NCBI RefSeq assembly: GCF_902806455.1
Contig: NZ_CADCWQ010000001.1
Location: forward strand, 1,736,001-1,800,000
Direction: 5' to 3'
From: Virgibacillus doumboii
GTDB lineage: Bacteria > Bacillota > Bacilli > Bacillales > Amphibacillaceae
DNA length: 64,000 bases
In this document: positions 46,462-55,384 of the stretch, one piece after another
How the letters are laid out: the number at the start of each line of letters is the position of its first letter
How positions within the stretch are numbered: position 1 is the first letter of the stretch
The notes under the pieces: generated by a model
What the model was told of the DNA's origin: nothing
What the model saw: the letters and a program-made list of their open reading frames with translations, nothing else
The model's database searches: none
Position numbers and translations under genes: made by a program

Positions 46462-47950
46462 AGCACAGGTAGCAATGGTAATGCACTTGGATAAATGTAT
46501 CGGCTGTCACACTTGTTCAGTAACATGTAAAAACACATGGACGAACCGGCCCGGAACAGAATATATGTGGTTCAATAACGTGGAAACACGACCAGGTACC
46601 GGTTATCCAAAACGCTGGGAAGATACTGATCGATTCAAGGGTGGATGGGTTCTAAAAAATGGAAAGCTTCAGTTAAAAGCAGGTGGACCTGTTTCTAAAC
46701 TGATGAACATTTTCTATAACCCTGACATGGCGAATATGGAAGATTACTATGAACCATGGACATATGACTACCAAAATTTAATTGACAGTCCAAAAAGTGA
46801 TAATCTTCCTGTAGCACGCCCGCAATCAGTCATTACCGGAGAATATATCGACAAACCGGAATGGGGATCCAACTGGGATGATGACCTTGCCGGCGGTAGT
46901 GAATCCGTTTCAAAAGACCCAACCGTCGAAAAACTGCAGGAACATATTTCGATGGAATATGAAAAAACATTCATGATGTATCTGCCAAGAATTTGTGAAC
47001 ATTGCCTGAACCCGTCCTGTGTTGCATCATGTCCATCAGGTGCACTTTATAAGCGTGATGAGGATGGTATTGTTCTGGTTGACCAGGAAGCTTGCCGCGG
47101 CTGGCGCTTCTGTATGAGTGGTTGCCCATATCACAAAGTATATTATAACTGGAACACACATAAAGCAGAAAAATGTAATTTCTGTTACCCACGAACAGAA
47201 GCAGGATTACCAACAATCTGCTCTGAAACATGTGTTGGCAGAATCCGTTATATCGGGGTTGTGCTGTATGACGCCGACAGAGTAAAAGAAGCAGCATCTG
47301 TAGAAGATCCGCAAGACCTTTATGAATCACAGTTATCTGTATTTCTTGATCCATTTGATCCGGAAATAATTGAAGAAGCAAGAAAATCAGGTATTAATGA
47401 TGAATGGATTGATGCAGCACAAAATTCACCAGTATATCAAATGGCTATGAAATGGAAAATTGCGTTGCCTTTACATCCGGAATATCGCACATTTCCTATG
47501 GTTTGGTATGTGCCACCGCTTAGTCCAATCATGAATCATATTACAAATGAAGATGAACTGGACACTGACGGGTACATTCCAGCTATTGACCAAATGCGGA
47601 TACCAGTGGAATACCTTGCTTCCATTCTCTCAGCCGGCGATACTGAAGTGATTCGTAAAGTGTTGCTTAAATTAATTGCAATGCGAGTTCATATGCGTGG
47701 AAAAACTGTTGGTGGTATTGATGAATTCAGACAAAGTGAACTTTTAAATGAAGCTGATACGAATCCGGAAGAAATTGAAGATATGGCCCGCTTATTGGGT
47801 GTTGCCAAGTACAACGAACGATTTGTTATTCCAACAGGAAGAAGAGAAATGGAGGATGACGAAAAACTGTACTATGAACAAGGCGCATGCAGTCTTGAAG
47901 ATTTGGCACCACCTGAAGGAATAGCTGCTACATTCGGAGGTAAGTTCTAA
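46451..47950 (+). CDS. narH: Respiratory nitrate reductase, beta subunit
   Basis: The iron-sulfur subunit passing electrons from NarI hemes to NarG. Four Cys groups are visible: C16-x2-C19-x2-C22-x3-C26; CEHCLNPSCVASCP; CRGWRFCMSGCP (Trp in place of a Cys, the [3Fe-4S] site); and CNFCYPR..CSETC. The TTG at 46451, nine bases after AAGGAGG, gives MRIKAQVAMVMHLDKC, which aligns with E. coli NarH; another TTG at 46442 touches the ribosome site. 499 residues. The stop overlaps the narJ start. Confidence 0.97.
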   Translation: MRIKAQVAMVMHLDKCIGCHTCSVTCKNTWTNRPGTEYMWFNNVETRPGTGYPKRWEDTDRFKGGWVLKNGKLQLKAGGPVSKLMNIFYNPDMANMEDYYEPWTYDYQNLIDSPKSDNLPVARPQSVITGEYIDKPEWGSNWDDDLAGGSESVSKDPTVEKLQEHISMEYEKTFMMYLPRICEHCLNPSCVASCPSGALYKRDEDGIVLVDQEACRGWRFCMSGCPYHKVYYNWNTHKAEKCNFCYPRTEAGLPTICSETCVGRIRYIGVVLYDADRVKEAASVEDPQDLYESQLSVFLDPFDPEIIEEARKSGINDEWIDAAQNSPVYQMAMKWKIALPLHPEYRTFPMVWYVPPLSPIMNHITNEDELDTDGYIPAIDQMRIPVEYLASILSAGDTEVIRKVLLKLIAMRVHMRGKTVGGIDEFRQSELLNEADTNPEEIEDMARLLGVAKYNERFVIPTGRREMEDDEKLYYEQGACSLEDLAPPEGIAATFGGKF

Positions 47951-48552
47951 TGGAAGAGCAGGAAAGAACATTACTGGCTATTGCATCCCGTTTATTGGCG
48001 TATCCGGACGACAATTTTATCGATGAACAGTTAGACATTATAGACTCCATAAATGATAATATATCATCGGCAGAATTGCGCAAAGAACTGGAAAATGCAT
48101 TAAAAGCTTTTCACCGATTAACACCGGAAGAATTAAAAAAATTGTATGTTGCAACATTTGATTTGAAAGCAAAACATGGTCTCTACCTGACTGCCCATGA
48201 GCTTGGTGACAGCAGTAAACGCGGGGCAGCAATCATAAGACTGCAAAATATTATTAATGATGCAGGATTTGAGCGGGTGGATGATGAACTGGCCGATTAT
48301 ATTCCAATGCTGTTTGAATTCCTTGCTGCAGCACCGGACACTCAGGAAACTGATCGGTTAGTAAGAAGGCTTGCTGTTGCAGTCAAAAGGATTCAGACCA
48401 GTATGCCGCTTGATAACCCGTATTTCAATATTTTGTATGTATTAACGGAGTACGTCTTCCCGCAACCAACCAAAGCAGAAATTAAAAAACTGGAATTTGA
48501 GCGGGAAGACGCTGATTTGGAGGAGTTGCCGTATCCAATAATGTATGGATAG
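47950..48552 (+). CDS. narJ: Nitrate reductase assembly chaperone
   Basis: NarJ binds apo-NarG and promotes cofactor insertion before membrane docking; it is not part of the final complex. This 200-residue, mostly helical protein has the family features LLAYPDDNF, LYLTAHELGDSSKRGAAI and DELADYIPMLFEFLAAAP. The ATG overlaps the narH stop (TAATG). A 10-bp hairpin lies in the narJ-narI gap. Confidence 0.94.
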   Translation: MEEQERTLLAIASRLLAYPDDNFIDEQLDIIDSINDNISSAELRKELENALKAFHRLTPEELKKLYVATFDLKAKHGLYLTAHELGDSSKRGAAIIRLQNIINDAGFERVDDELADYIPMLFEFLAAAPDTQETDRLVRRLAVAVKRIQTSMPLDNPYFNILYVLTEYVFPQPTKAEIKKLEFEREDADLEELPYPIMYG

Positions 48553-48564
48553 AAGAAAAACTGT

Positions 48565-48589
48565 CAGTGGAATATGGAGTATTCCACTG
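48565..48589 (+). repeat. Hairpin in the narJ-narI gap
   Basis: CAGTGGAATA / TATTCCACTG forms a perfect 10-bp stem with a 5-base loop (TGGAG). No T-run follows, so it is more likely an mRNA stability or processing element than a terminator. Confidence 0.6.
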
Positions 48590-48621
48590 GCGGGTGGTTA
48601 AACCAATAGGAGGGACAACGT

Positions 48622-49317
48622 GTGAGTGAAATATTTTGGTGGGTTATCTTCCCATATTTAACAGTAGCCATCATGATTTTCGGTCTGTTATATCGTTTTG
48701 CATTCCGGCAATTGACCTGGGCGGCTCCATCAACTGAGTTTTTTGAAAAGAAATGGTTGCGGTTTGGTTCACCTCTGTTTCATTGGGGGATTATCTTTGC
48801 ATTTATCGGACATGTTATGGGGATTGTCATACCAATGGAATTTTATAGGGCTCTAGGTATATCCGATCACCTGTATCATATTGGTGCCGTTTATGGCGGG
48901 TCTTTAGCAGGTATAATGGTTGTTGTCGGGCTGGTCATTTTATTGATTCGGAAAATGGTCTTTGATCCAGTCAGAGTTCACGCAACATTTGCAGATTTCT
49001 TTTCGGTTATTGCACTACTTATTGTTTCGGGAGTTGGTACGTACATGACTGTTTTCGGAAACTATACACCAGCTGAATTTGACTACCGGGCTTCAATAGG
49101 GCCATGGTTCAGAAGTTTATTTATCTTAGATCCGAAATATCAGCTGATGACAGCTATTCCATTTGTTTTCAAACTGCATACTATAACAGCTTTTGGACTA
49201 TTTGCTTCTATACCATTTACAAGACTGGTGCATTTTTACAGTCTGCCTGTAACATATGTAAACAGAGCTCCTCAGCAGTATCGTTCAAGGTCACAATATA
49301 AGAAAAAAAGTGTTTAA
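48622..49317 (+). CDS. narI: Respiratory nitrate reductase, gamma subunit (cytochrome b)
   Basis: The membrane anchor that oxidises menaquinol and carries two b hemes. The 231-residue protein has five predicted helices. Heme-ligand His candidates are in FHWGIIFAFIGHVMGI and in FKLHTITAFGLFASIPFTRLVHFYSLP. Start is GTG at 48622, eight bases after GGAGGG. It ends the nar operon with a terminator. No narK nitrate transporter is in the window. Confidence 0.96.
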   Translation: MSEIFWWVIFPYLTVAIMIFGLLYRFAFRQLTWAAPSTEFFEKKWLRFGSPLFHWGIIFAFIGHVMGIVIPMEFYRALGISDHLYHIGAVYGGSLAGIMVVVGLVILLIRKMVFDPVRVHATFADFFSVIALLIVSGVGTYMTVFGNYTPAEFDYRASIGPWFRSLFILDPKYQLMTAIPFVFKLHTITAFGLFASIPFTRLVHFYSLPVTYVNRAPQQYRSRSQYKKKSV

Positions 49318-49328
49318 TATAATTCTAT

Positions 49329-49373
49329 AAAAAAGAACTGAAAGCATCCAGCGAATGTTTTCGGTTCTTTTTT
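49329..49373 (+). terminator. Terminator of the nar operon
   Basis: AAAAAGAACTGAAA / TTTTCGGTTCTTTTT with one G-U pair and a T-run. Confidence 0.82.
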
Positions 49374-49432
49374 AATTTGCTTAATCATGAAATTACTGAT
49401 TAAATTTGTTACCTCTCCGCATATACATAACT

Positions 49433-50392
49433 ATGGACAAAAAGGAGGGGAATATCATTGGGGTAATTTCAATTATGAACTATAAAGGCGGGGTAGGAAA
49501 AACAACATTGTCTGCCAACATTGCAGCTGAATTGGCTAATAGGGGAAAGCGGGTACTCCTGATTGATATGGATCCACAAACAAACTTGACACTTTCTTTT
49601 TTAAATATCGAAGAATGGCAAAGTCTCGAGTGGCAGGGACGAACAATTAAGCACTGGTATGACGACTTTTTGGATGGCTATGAAAAAACTTCACAGCTCA
49701 AAGATTTGGTTGTACATCCGGTACGCGTTAACAACAGATTAAGGCATACGGGTGGTGGAATTGATTTAATATGTTCCCATCTTGAACTGATTCATGTTGA
49801 CATGGAAATTTCAAGTAAACTTGGAGGTAATTCCGAAAGAATGATTCGTAACAACTATTTAAACGTATTATCATTTCTTCAGACAAAACTGGAAGAATTA
49901 AAAGAAGCATACGATATTATTTTAATCGACTGCCCGCCAAACTTTAACCTGGTTACACAAAACGCACTGGCAGCAAGTGATGCCTTCGTTGTCCCTGCAA
50001 AAGCGGACTATCTTTCCACATTAGGCATTGATACACTAATACGTCATGTCAAAACAATGGAGGATAAATTCAACACATACATAGACGAAATAGATTCAAA
50101 TGTTCCTAGGCGAATTCATCCAAATATGTTAGGTGTAATTTTTACAATGGTATCCTTTTATAAAGGAAGACCAATTGCAGCTCAACATGAATATATGCAC
50201 CAGGTTGGACAAAGTCATTCGTGCTTTACCAATGTATTGCGAGAGGGGAAAACACAATTTGCAACAGCCCCCGCTGAAGGTATTCCAGTAATGCTGACAA
50301 AAGGTAACAGCCTGCCGCAAGTGATGGTTCGGGATGAGTTAAAACAAATTACAACAGAACTGCTGAATACATATGGTGAGATCCATGGGTAA
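49433..50392 (+). CDS. ParA/Soj-family ATPase, chromosomal orphan
   Basis: A P-loop ATPase of the ParA/MinD family that polymerises or oscillates on DNA or membrane to position cargo. It has the deviant Walker A NYKGGVGKTTLSANIA, Walker A' LLIDMDPQTNLTLSF and Walker B IILIDCPPNFNLV. No N-terminal DNA-binding domain is present. ATG 49433 has no ribosome site; a strong AAGGAGGGG lies inside the frame, 6 bases before ATT 49457, which would give MGVISIMNYKGG, the usual family start. The true start is therefore uncertain. No parB or dnaA is nearby; the next gene overlaps its stop and is the likely partner. Confidence 0.88.
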   Translation: MDKKEGNIIGVISIMNYKGGVGKTTLSANIAAELANRGKRVLLIDMDPQTNLTLSFLNIEEWQSLEWQGRTIKHWYDDFLDGYEKTSQLKDLVVHPVRVNNRLRHTGGGIDLICSHLELIHVDMEISSKLGGNSERMIRNNYLNVLSFLQTKLEELKEAYDIILIDCPPNFNLVTQNALAASDAFVVPAKADYLSTLGIDTLIRHVKTMEDKFNTYIDEIDSNVPRRIHPNMLGVIFTMVSFYKGRPIAAQHEYMHQVGQSHSCFTNVLREGKTQFATAPAEGIPVMLTKGNSLPQVMVRDELKQITTELLNTYGEIHG

Positions 50393-50945
50393 GAAAGATA
50401 CGGAAAAATTATTACACGTCACAATGGAATTTCTGGAAGGTTTATCTGCTAAACAGTTTCAAGCACTCGTGGAAGGAAAAGCAGTAATCCGCTTTGAACC
50501 AAAACAGGATGATAGACAGAAGCATCAGCAACTAAAGGAAAAATTAAAGCAGGAATCCAACATAGAAAAAATCCTGAATAGTCATACAAAGAAAGAGCTA
50601 ATTGCCTTTTGCAAATACTATAAAATAAATATCAAAACACGAGATATTAAAAAAATGCTTATTGAAAAAATTATTCTATATATTAGAGATGATAAACCAG
50701 AAAAAGAACTAATAGACTGGAAAACAATTGAAAATGAACTGCATAACTGCAGCACACTTGATGAAGCAAAAAATATGCTTGCTAATCATAAGGATTTAAG
50801 GTTAAAAAATGACCTTATCACATTTGCAAAATCGCTTGGTATTTATGTAAACAAAAGATACTCTAAACAGGAAGTTCTGGAGCGTATTGCTGATTACACT
50901 ACAGGTGCCAGGCTCAGAGGGAAAGTTATTCGACAGGATAGGTAA
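50385..50945 (+). CDS. Unrecognised partner of the ParA-like ATPase, with two SAP/Rho-N-like segments
   Basis: A 186-residue basic protein that overlaps the ParA stop by 8 bases. Two similar helical segments are visible: residues 67-100 (TKKELIAFCKYYKINIK..MLIEKIILYI) and 140-172 (LKNDLITFAKSLGIYVN..EVLERIADYT). Both resemble SAP/HeH/Rho-N folds, which bind nucleic acid. The C-terminal ARLRGKVIR is basic. It could act as the DNA or cargo adaptor in place of ParB. This is inference from pairing and fold-like pattern. Confidence 0.7.
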   Translation: MGKKDTEKLLHVTMEFLEGLSAKQFQALVEGKAVIRFEPKQDDRQKHQQLKEKLKQESNIEKILNSHTKKELIAFCKYYKINIKTRDIKKMLIEKIILYIRDDKPEKELIDWKTIENELHNCSTLDEAKNMLANHKDLRLKNDLITFAKSLGIYVNKRYSKQEVLERIADYTTGARLRGKVIRQDR

Positions 50946-51076
50946 GAGGCTGGGACATAGTGTAAAAGTGTTAGACAACAGACGAACAATGCTTGGGATT
51001 TCCGGAGCGGTTATATGCACCATTTTCCAATTAGCTCAGTTTTCTTTTGATTAAACACTTTTGTCCCAGCATCTTA
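50944..51076. repeat. Long inverted-repeat element after the ParA pair
   Basis: The ends AAGAGGCTGGGACATAGTG..AAGTGTT and AAACACTTTTGTCCCAGCATCTT are complementary over more than 20 bases, enclosing about 80 bp. GAGGCTGGGACA / TGTCCCAGC ends are common in Firmicute intergenic repeats. It may work as a terminator for the ParA operon and the convergent guaC, or be a small mobile repeat. Confidence 0.6.
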
Positions 51077-51123
51077 TATTATTTAATCAAACAAAATTCA
51101 CACTATTAACATTACGGTTTTAT

Positions 51124-52107
51124 CTAAAATACCTTGTCACCATTAAAAATAGAATTTTTCACAATCGCATAATCAACATTTCGTATTGCATCCAGTTTGT
51201 TTCCGCCGGCATAGGAAATAGCAGACTGGAGATCCTGTTCCATTTCTGTCAGTGTATCCTGCAGCTGACCTTTATGTTCTACATACATTTTCTTGCCTTC
51301 CACGTTTTTCTTTTCTCCTTTTTGGAACTCTGAGGCAGAACCGAAGTATTCTTTTATCAGCTTTCCATCTTTTTCGATGGTTTGACCTGGGGATTCTTCA
51401 TGTCCGGCGAATAACGAACCAATCATAACCATAGCCGCACCGAATCGGACTGATTTTGCAATATCACCATGTGTCCGTATCCCACCGTCAGCAATAATTG
51501 GTTTACTTGCGGCTTTTGCACACCATCTTAATGCAGCAAGCTGCCAGCCACCGGTTCCAAATCCAGTTTTAAGCTTGGTAATACAAACTTTACCTGGCCC
51601 AATACCTACCTTTGTTGCATCTGCCCCGGCATTTTCAAGTTCTCTTACAGCTTCTGGGGTACCAACGTTTCCTGCAATAACAAAGCTTTGTGGCAGGTGG
51701 TTTTTAATATGCTTTATCATCGCGATCACCGCATTGGAATGGCCATGTGCAATATCGATAGTAATGAATTCCGGTGATAGCTGTTCATCGGCCAGTTGCT
51801 TGACAAATTCGTATTCCTCATCTTTGACACCTACACTGATCGATGCAATTAATCCGCGTGCTTTCATATTTTTCATAAAGTCTAATCGCGTATTCGGCTC
51901 AAACCGATGCATGATGTAAAAGTAATTATTTTCTGCTAAGAAAAGCGCTATTTTTTCATCAATTACCGTTTGCATATTTGCAGGTACGACAGGTAATTTG
52001 AATCTATGGCCACCAAGCGTTACGGATGTGTCACATTCTGATCGACTGTTTACAATACATTTTGCGGGAATTAGCTGAATATCTTCATAATCAAATACAT
52101 TTTCCAT
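51124..52107 (-). CDS. guaC: GMP reductase
   Basis: GuaC reductively deaminates GMP to IMP with NADPH, returning guanine nucleotides to the adenine branch. The 327-residue TIM barrel has the catalytic loop [22 protein letters not shown] with its Cys, and [14 protein letters not shown] near the N-terminus. It lacks the CBS domains of IMP dehydrogenase and has the GMPR length, so GuaC is favoured. ATG 52107 lies 8 bases after AGGAG; a GTG at 52116 is too close to it. Confidence 0.94.
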   Translation of the reverse strand: MENVFDYEDIQLIPAKCIVNSRSECDTSVTLGGHRFKLPVVPANMQTVIDEKIALFLAENNYFYIMHRFEPNTRLDFMKNMKARGLIASISVGVKDEEYEFVKQLADEQLSPEFITIDIAHGHSNAVIAMIKHIKNHLPQSFVIAGNVGTPEAVRELENAGADATKVGIGPGKVCITKLKTGFGTGGWQLAALRWCAKAASKPIIADGGIRTHGDIAKSVRFGAAMVMIGSLFAGHEESPGQTIEKDGKLIKEYFGSASEFQKGEKKNVEGKKMYVEHKGQLQDTLTEMEQDLQSAISYAGGNKLDAIRNVDYAIVKNSIFNGDKVF

Positions 52108-52121
52108 AAATTCCACTCCTA

Positions 52122-52166
52122 AAAACGAATTATTATTTATATTTATATTAAAATGTTCGTCTATTA
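52122..52166 (-). promoter_or_regulatory. Possible PurR box pair upstream of guaC
   Basis: On the minus strand, ATAGACGAACATT and, 18 bases on, ATAATTCGTTTTT each match 11 of 13 positions of the PurBox halves (AWWWCCGAACWWT and its inverse). guaC is a natural PurR target, but the DNA is very AT-rich and the spacing is one or two bases long, so this is weak. Confidence 0.3.
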
Positions 52167-52266
52167 TTCAATTTACATTATTTCTCTCGTTATGTCAAAA
52201 TCTTTTAGATAAAAAAATTTCGTTTTACACGTTATAATGAACATAGAAAACAAAGGAGAAATTTCT

Positions 52267-53463
52267 GTGACTACAAAAAAATTATTTTATCAGAATCAGT
52301 ATATGCGAACATTTACAGCAAAAGTTTTAAATTCGTATAAGGATGATAACGGACATTTTTATGCAGTATTGCATCAAACAAGTTTCTATCCAACAGGTGG
52401 CGGCCAGCCTCACGATACCGGAACCTTAAATGGTGTACACGTATTTGATGTGGTTGAAATTGATGGGGAAATCCGCCATTATATTGAGGAACCTGTAGAA
52501 TCACATCATAAGATAGTCGGTGAAATAAACTGGGAGCGGCGTTTTGATCATATGCAGCAGCATGCGGGACAGCATATTTTATCTGCTGCATTTGAGGATG
52601 TGATCGGGTATAAGACCGTAAGTTTTCATTTGGGAAAAGAAATTTGTTCGATTGACTTAGAAACAGCGGATCTGACTAACGAAGAAACAAACTTGGCAGA
52701 GGAAAAGGCAAATGAAATTATTTTACAGAATCGACCGATTGAAACAAAGTGGGTTACAAAAGACGAACTTTCGAATTATACGCTGAGAAAAGAACTGTCG
52801 GTTTCCGATGATATCCGGCTTGTCGTTATACCAGCGTTTGATTATAACGGGTGTGGCGGGACGCATCCGGACTCAACCGGGCAAGTTAGTTCGATTAAAA
52901 TACTGCACTGGGAAAAACAAAAGAAAAAAACACGTGTTTATTTTGTTTGTGGAAACAGGGTCCTGAAACAGCTTGGCGAGAAGCATAAGGTCATTCAAGG
53001 ATTAACAGACCAGTTGAATGCACCACAGGAAGATCTGAATAAAATGGCAAAACGGACTTTGCGGCTGACAAAACATCTTGAAAATAATATCCAGGAACTA
53101 AAGACTGAGCTAATCAGTTATGAGACTGACAGGTTAATCAACCAGGCAGAAATCCATCAGGGATACAATATAACAAAAGCAATATTTCAAAACAGGCAGA
53201 TGTCAGATATCCAGCAATTGGCCAAATTAATTACAGCAAAAACAGATAACTTGCTGGGGTTTTTAATAAATGAAACAGATGAAAAGCTGCAATTTGTTTG
53301 TGCAAAAAATGAAGATTTGGATCTCAATATGAACGACATAGTAAAGTCTGTGTTACCAGCAATTAATGGAAAAGGCGGCGGAAATCATTTGATAGCGCAG
53401 GGAGGAGGGGAAAGAACTATTTCTCCTGATGAATTAATGGATGAACTGATCAATATACTTTAA
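52267..53463 (+). CDS. Alanyl-tRNA editing protein (AlaX-L type)
   Basis: A free-standing relative of the AlaRS editing domain that deacylates mischarged tRNA-Ala. The 398-residue protein has an N-terminal barrel (TSFYPTGGGQPHDTG), the zinc HxxxH in FDHMQQHAGQHILSAAF, a later CGGTHP Cys/His pair, and a C-terminal DHHA1-like segment (INGKGGGNHLIAQGGG). GTG 52267 lies 8 bases after AAAGGAGA; ATG 52237 overlaps a TATAAT -10 and is rejected. Confidence 0.92.
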   Translation: MTTKKLFYQNQYMRTFTAKVLNSYKDDNGHFYAVLHQTSFYPTGGGQPHDTGTLNGVHVFDVVEIDGEIRHYIEEPVESHHKIVGEINWERRFDHMQQHAGQHILSAAFEDVIGYKTVSFHLGKEICSIDLETADLTNEETNLAEEKANEIILQNRPIETKWVTKDELSNYTLRKELSVSDDIRLVVIPAFDYNGCGGTHPDSTGQVSSIKILHWEKQKKKTRVYFVCGNRVLKQLGEKHKVIQGLTDQLNAPQEDLNKMAKRTLRLTKHLENNIQELKTELISYETDRLINQAEIHQGYNITKAIFQNRQMSDIQQLAKLITAKTDNLLGFLINETDEKLQFVCAKNEDLDLNMNDIVKSVLPAINGKGGGNHLIAQGGGERTISPDELMDELINIL

Positions 53464-53547
53464 CAGTACAAGTTATTAATTGGAGAAGGTTATACACTTT
53501 TCTCTAATTGTGACTTCCAAAAGTTTAAGCGCATTAGAAAAAGGAAA

Positions 53548-55263
53548 TTGTTAATTATCCGAAACAAGGAACTGAACTGGGAGCTGGTGCAATTGCTCGG
53601 TAGAAAAATCAGACATACAAAACGTTATCAGGAGATTGTCAATGTTTTCATGAAAAATGGATTCAGCCATTTTCTGTTCCGGATTGGAGTTGCAGATCGG
53701 GGTCTGGCACAGGGATTGGATAGTGAAATAGACACAAACCTGAAAAGTATTGGCAAGCGGCTGCGAAATGCTCTTGAGGACCTTGGTCCAACGTTTATTA
53801 AACTTGGACAAATTGCCAGCACACGTCGTGATGCACTTCCGCCTGAAATTACTTCTGAACTTGAGAAGCTGCAGGATCATGCCTCTGTTATCCCGTTTGA
53901 ACACGTCAGAAATACGATTGAAACAGAACTCGATGATACGCTGGACAACCTATTTCGACATGTCAATGAGGAACCGCTTGCTACGGCTTCCATTGGGCAG
54001 GTACATACAGCACGTCTGTTTACAGGGGATGATGTAATAATTAAAGTTCAGCGACCAGGCCTAAAGCCAAAGATGGAAACAGATATGGAAATTCTCCATG
54101 GAATCGGAAAAATGCTGGAGGAGCGGACAAGCTGGGCACGACGTTACCGTGTTCGTGGTATCATCTATGAATTTACCAGCTCGCTTAGGCATGAACTGGA
54201 TTATTTAATGGAAGGGCGCAGTGGGGAACGGATCGCCAAACAGTTTGAAAATGATGTGCATGTCAGAGTTCCGGATATTTATTGGGACTATACAACCAGA
54301 AAAGTAATTACGATGGAAAAAATAGAAGGTATAAAAGTTTCGGAAAATGAACAGCTTGATCAGGAAGGGTACGACCGAAAACTTATTGCTAAACGACTTA
54401 CTAATGCTATGTTGACGCAAATACTTGATAACGGGTTTTTCCATGCAGATCCACATTCAGGGAATATATTTATTTCGCCTGAAAATACAATCGTATTTTT
54501 GGATTTTGGTGAAGCTGGTCAGATAAGCGAAAAACTGAAACACCATTTTGCAACAATTATTGTGAATCTTCACCAGGGTGATACTAAAGGCATGATAAAA
54601 ACCTTTTCGCGAATGGATTTAATTGGCCAGAAAACCGACTTGGAAGCTTTAAGAAGTGACCTTGACAAGCTTCAGGCAAGTTATGCAGGTGTTATGCTAA
54701 AAGACCTTAGTCTGGGCCGAATTATCATTGAAATATTCCAGGTAGCATACCACCATTATATTGAAATCCCAACAGACATGGCTATTCTCAGTAAAGTGAT
54801 TTTGACGCTTGAAGGTGTTATTGGCAGGCTTGATCCGGAATTCAATATTATGCGGGCGACAGAGCCATTTGCGCGTAAACTCATTAAGCGAAGGTATCAT
54901 CCAAAGATGATCATAACTAATTCACTGCATGAGTTGATGGAGAATATTGAGATCATTTCTGACTTGCCAAAAGATCTGAAAGAAGTTATGTCGGTTGTTA
55001 AGAGGGGCAAAGTTGGACTTGATATTAATGTGAAACAGGGCGACCGGATGCTTCATCGTTTGGATAAAATCAGTAATCGGATGTCATTCAGTATTATCAT
55101 GCTCGCGTTCAGTATTTTAATGGCGGGCTTGGTGATTGGCTTTGCAATTACCGGACAGAGCACAATAATCTGGGATTTGCCAATAATTGAAATAGGCGCA
55201 GTAATAGCACTTCTCATGTTTATATTGATGGTGATCACAATTATCAAATCCGGAAGAATGTAG
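53548..55263 (+). CDS. UbiB/ABC1-family atypical kinase
   Basis: A 571-residue membrane-linked protein of the ABC1/ADCK/UbiB family. Features in order: the KxGQ motif GPTFIKLGQIASTRRDALP (residues about 86-104), ATASIGQVHTARL (Ala-rich loop), VIIKVQRPG with the ATP Lys, FFHADPHSGNIFI, FLDFGEAGQ, and two C-terminal membrane helices (about 510-530 and 542-565). The family supports quinone or lipid metabolism; Bacillus uses menaquinone, so the target here is unknown. Start is TTG 53548 near AAAAAGGAAA; the start is not firm. Confidence 0.85.
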   Translation: MLIIRNKELNWELVQLLGRKIRHTKRYQEIVNVFMKNGFSHFLFRIGVADRGLAQGLDSEIDTNLKSIGKRLRNALEDLGPTFIKLGQIASTRRDALPPEITSELEKLQDHASVIPFEHVRNTIETELDDTLDNLFRHVNEEPLATASIGQVHTARLFTGDDVIIKVQRPGLKPKMETDMEILHGIGKMLEERTSWARRYRVRGIIYEFTSSLRHELDYLMEGRSGERIAKQFENDVHVRVPDIYWDYTTRKVITMEKIEGIKVSENEQLDQEGYDRKLIAKRLTNAMLTQILDNGFFHADPHSGNIFISPENTIVFLDFGEAGQISEKLKHHFATIIVNLHQGDTKGMIKTFSRMDLIGQKTDLEALRSDLDKLQASYAGVMLKDLSLGRIIIEIFQVAYHHYIEIPTDMAILSKVILTLEGVIGRLDPEFNIMRATEPFARKLIKRRYHPKMIITNSLHELMENIEIISDLPKDLKEVMSVVKRGKVGLDINVKQGDRMLHRLDKISNRMSFSIIMLAFSILMAGLVIGFAITGQSTIIWDLPIIEIGAVIALLMFILMVITIIKSGRM

Positions 55264-55299
55264 GGAAAGGGACAGGCCGGGATTCAGAAAACAAGATTT

Positions 55300-55327
55300 A
55301 AAAGGTGTGCTGTACGACACCTTTTTT
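55300..55327 (+). terminator. Terminator after the UbiB-family gene
   Basis: AAAAGGTGT / ACACCTTTT stem with a 9-base loop and TT tail. Confidence 0.82.
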
Positions 55328-55384
55328 CACTATCGTACTCGGAAATCAAATATGTTTTAGCCGAATCACCCGTACTGCCCCTTC

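Noticed and set aside
46971..47381. A 136-residue open frame antisense to narH
   Set aside because: It lies opposite a well-conserved gene, has no ribosome site and no recognisable protein features.
52237..52266. Upstream ATG start for the alanyl-tRNA editing protein
   Set aside because: It overlaps a TATAAT -10 and lacks a ribosome site, while the GTG at 52267 has one at good spacing.
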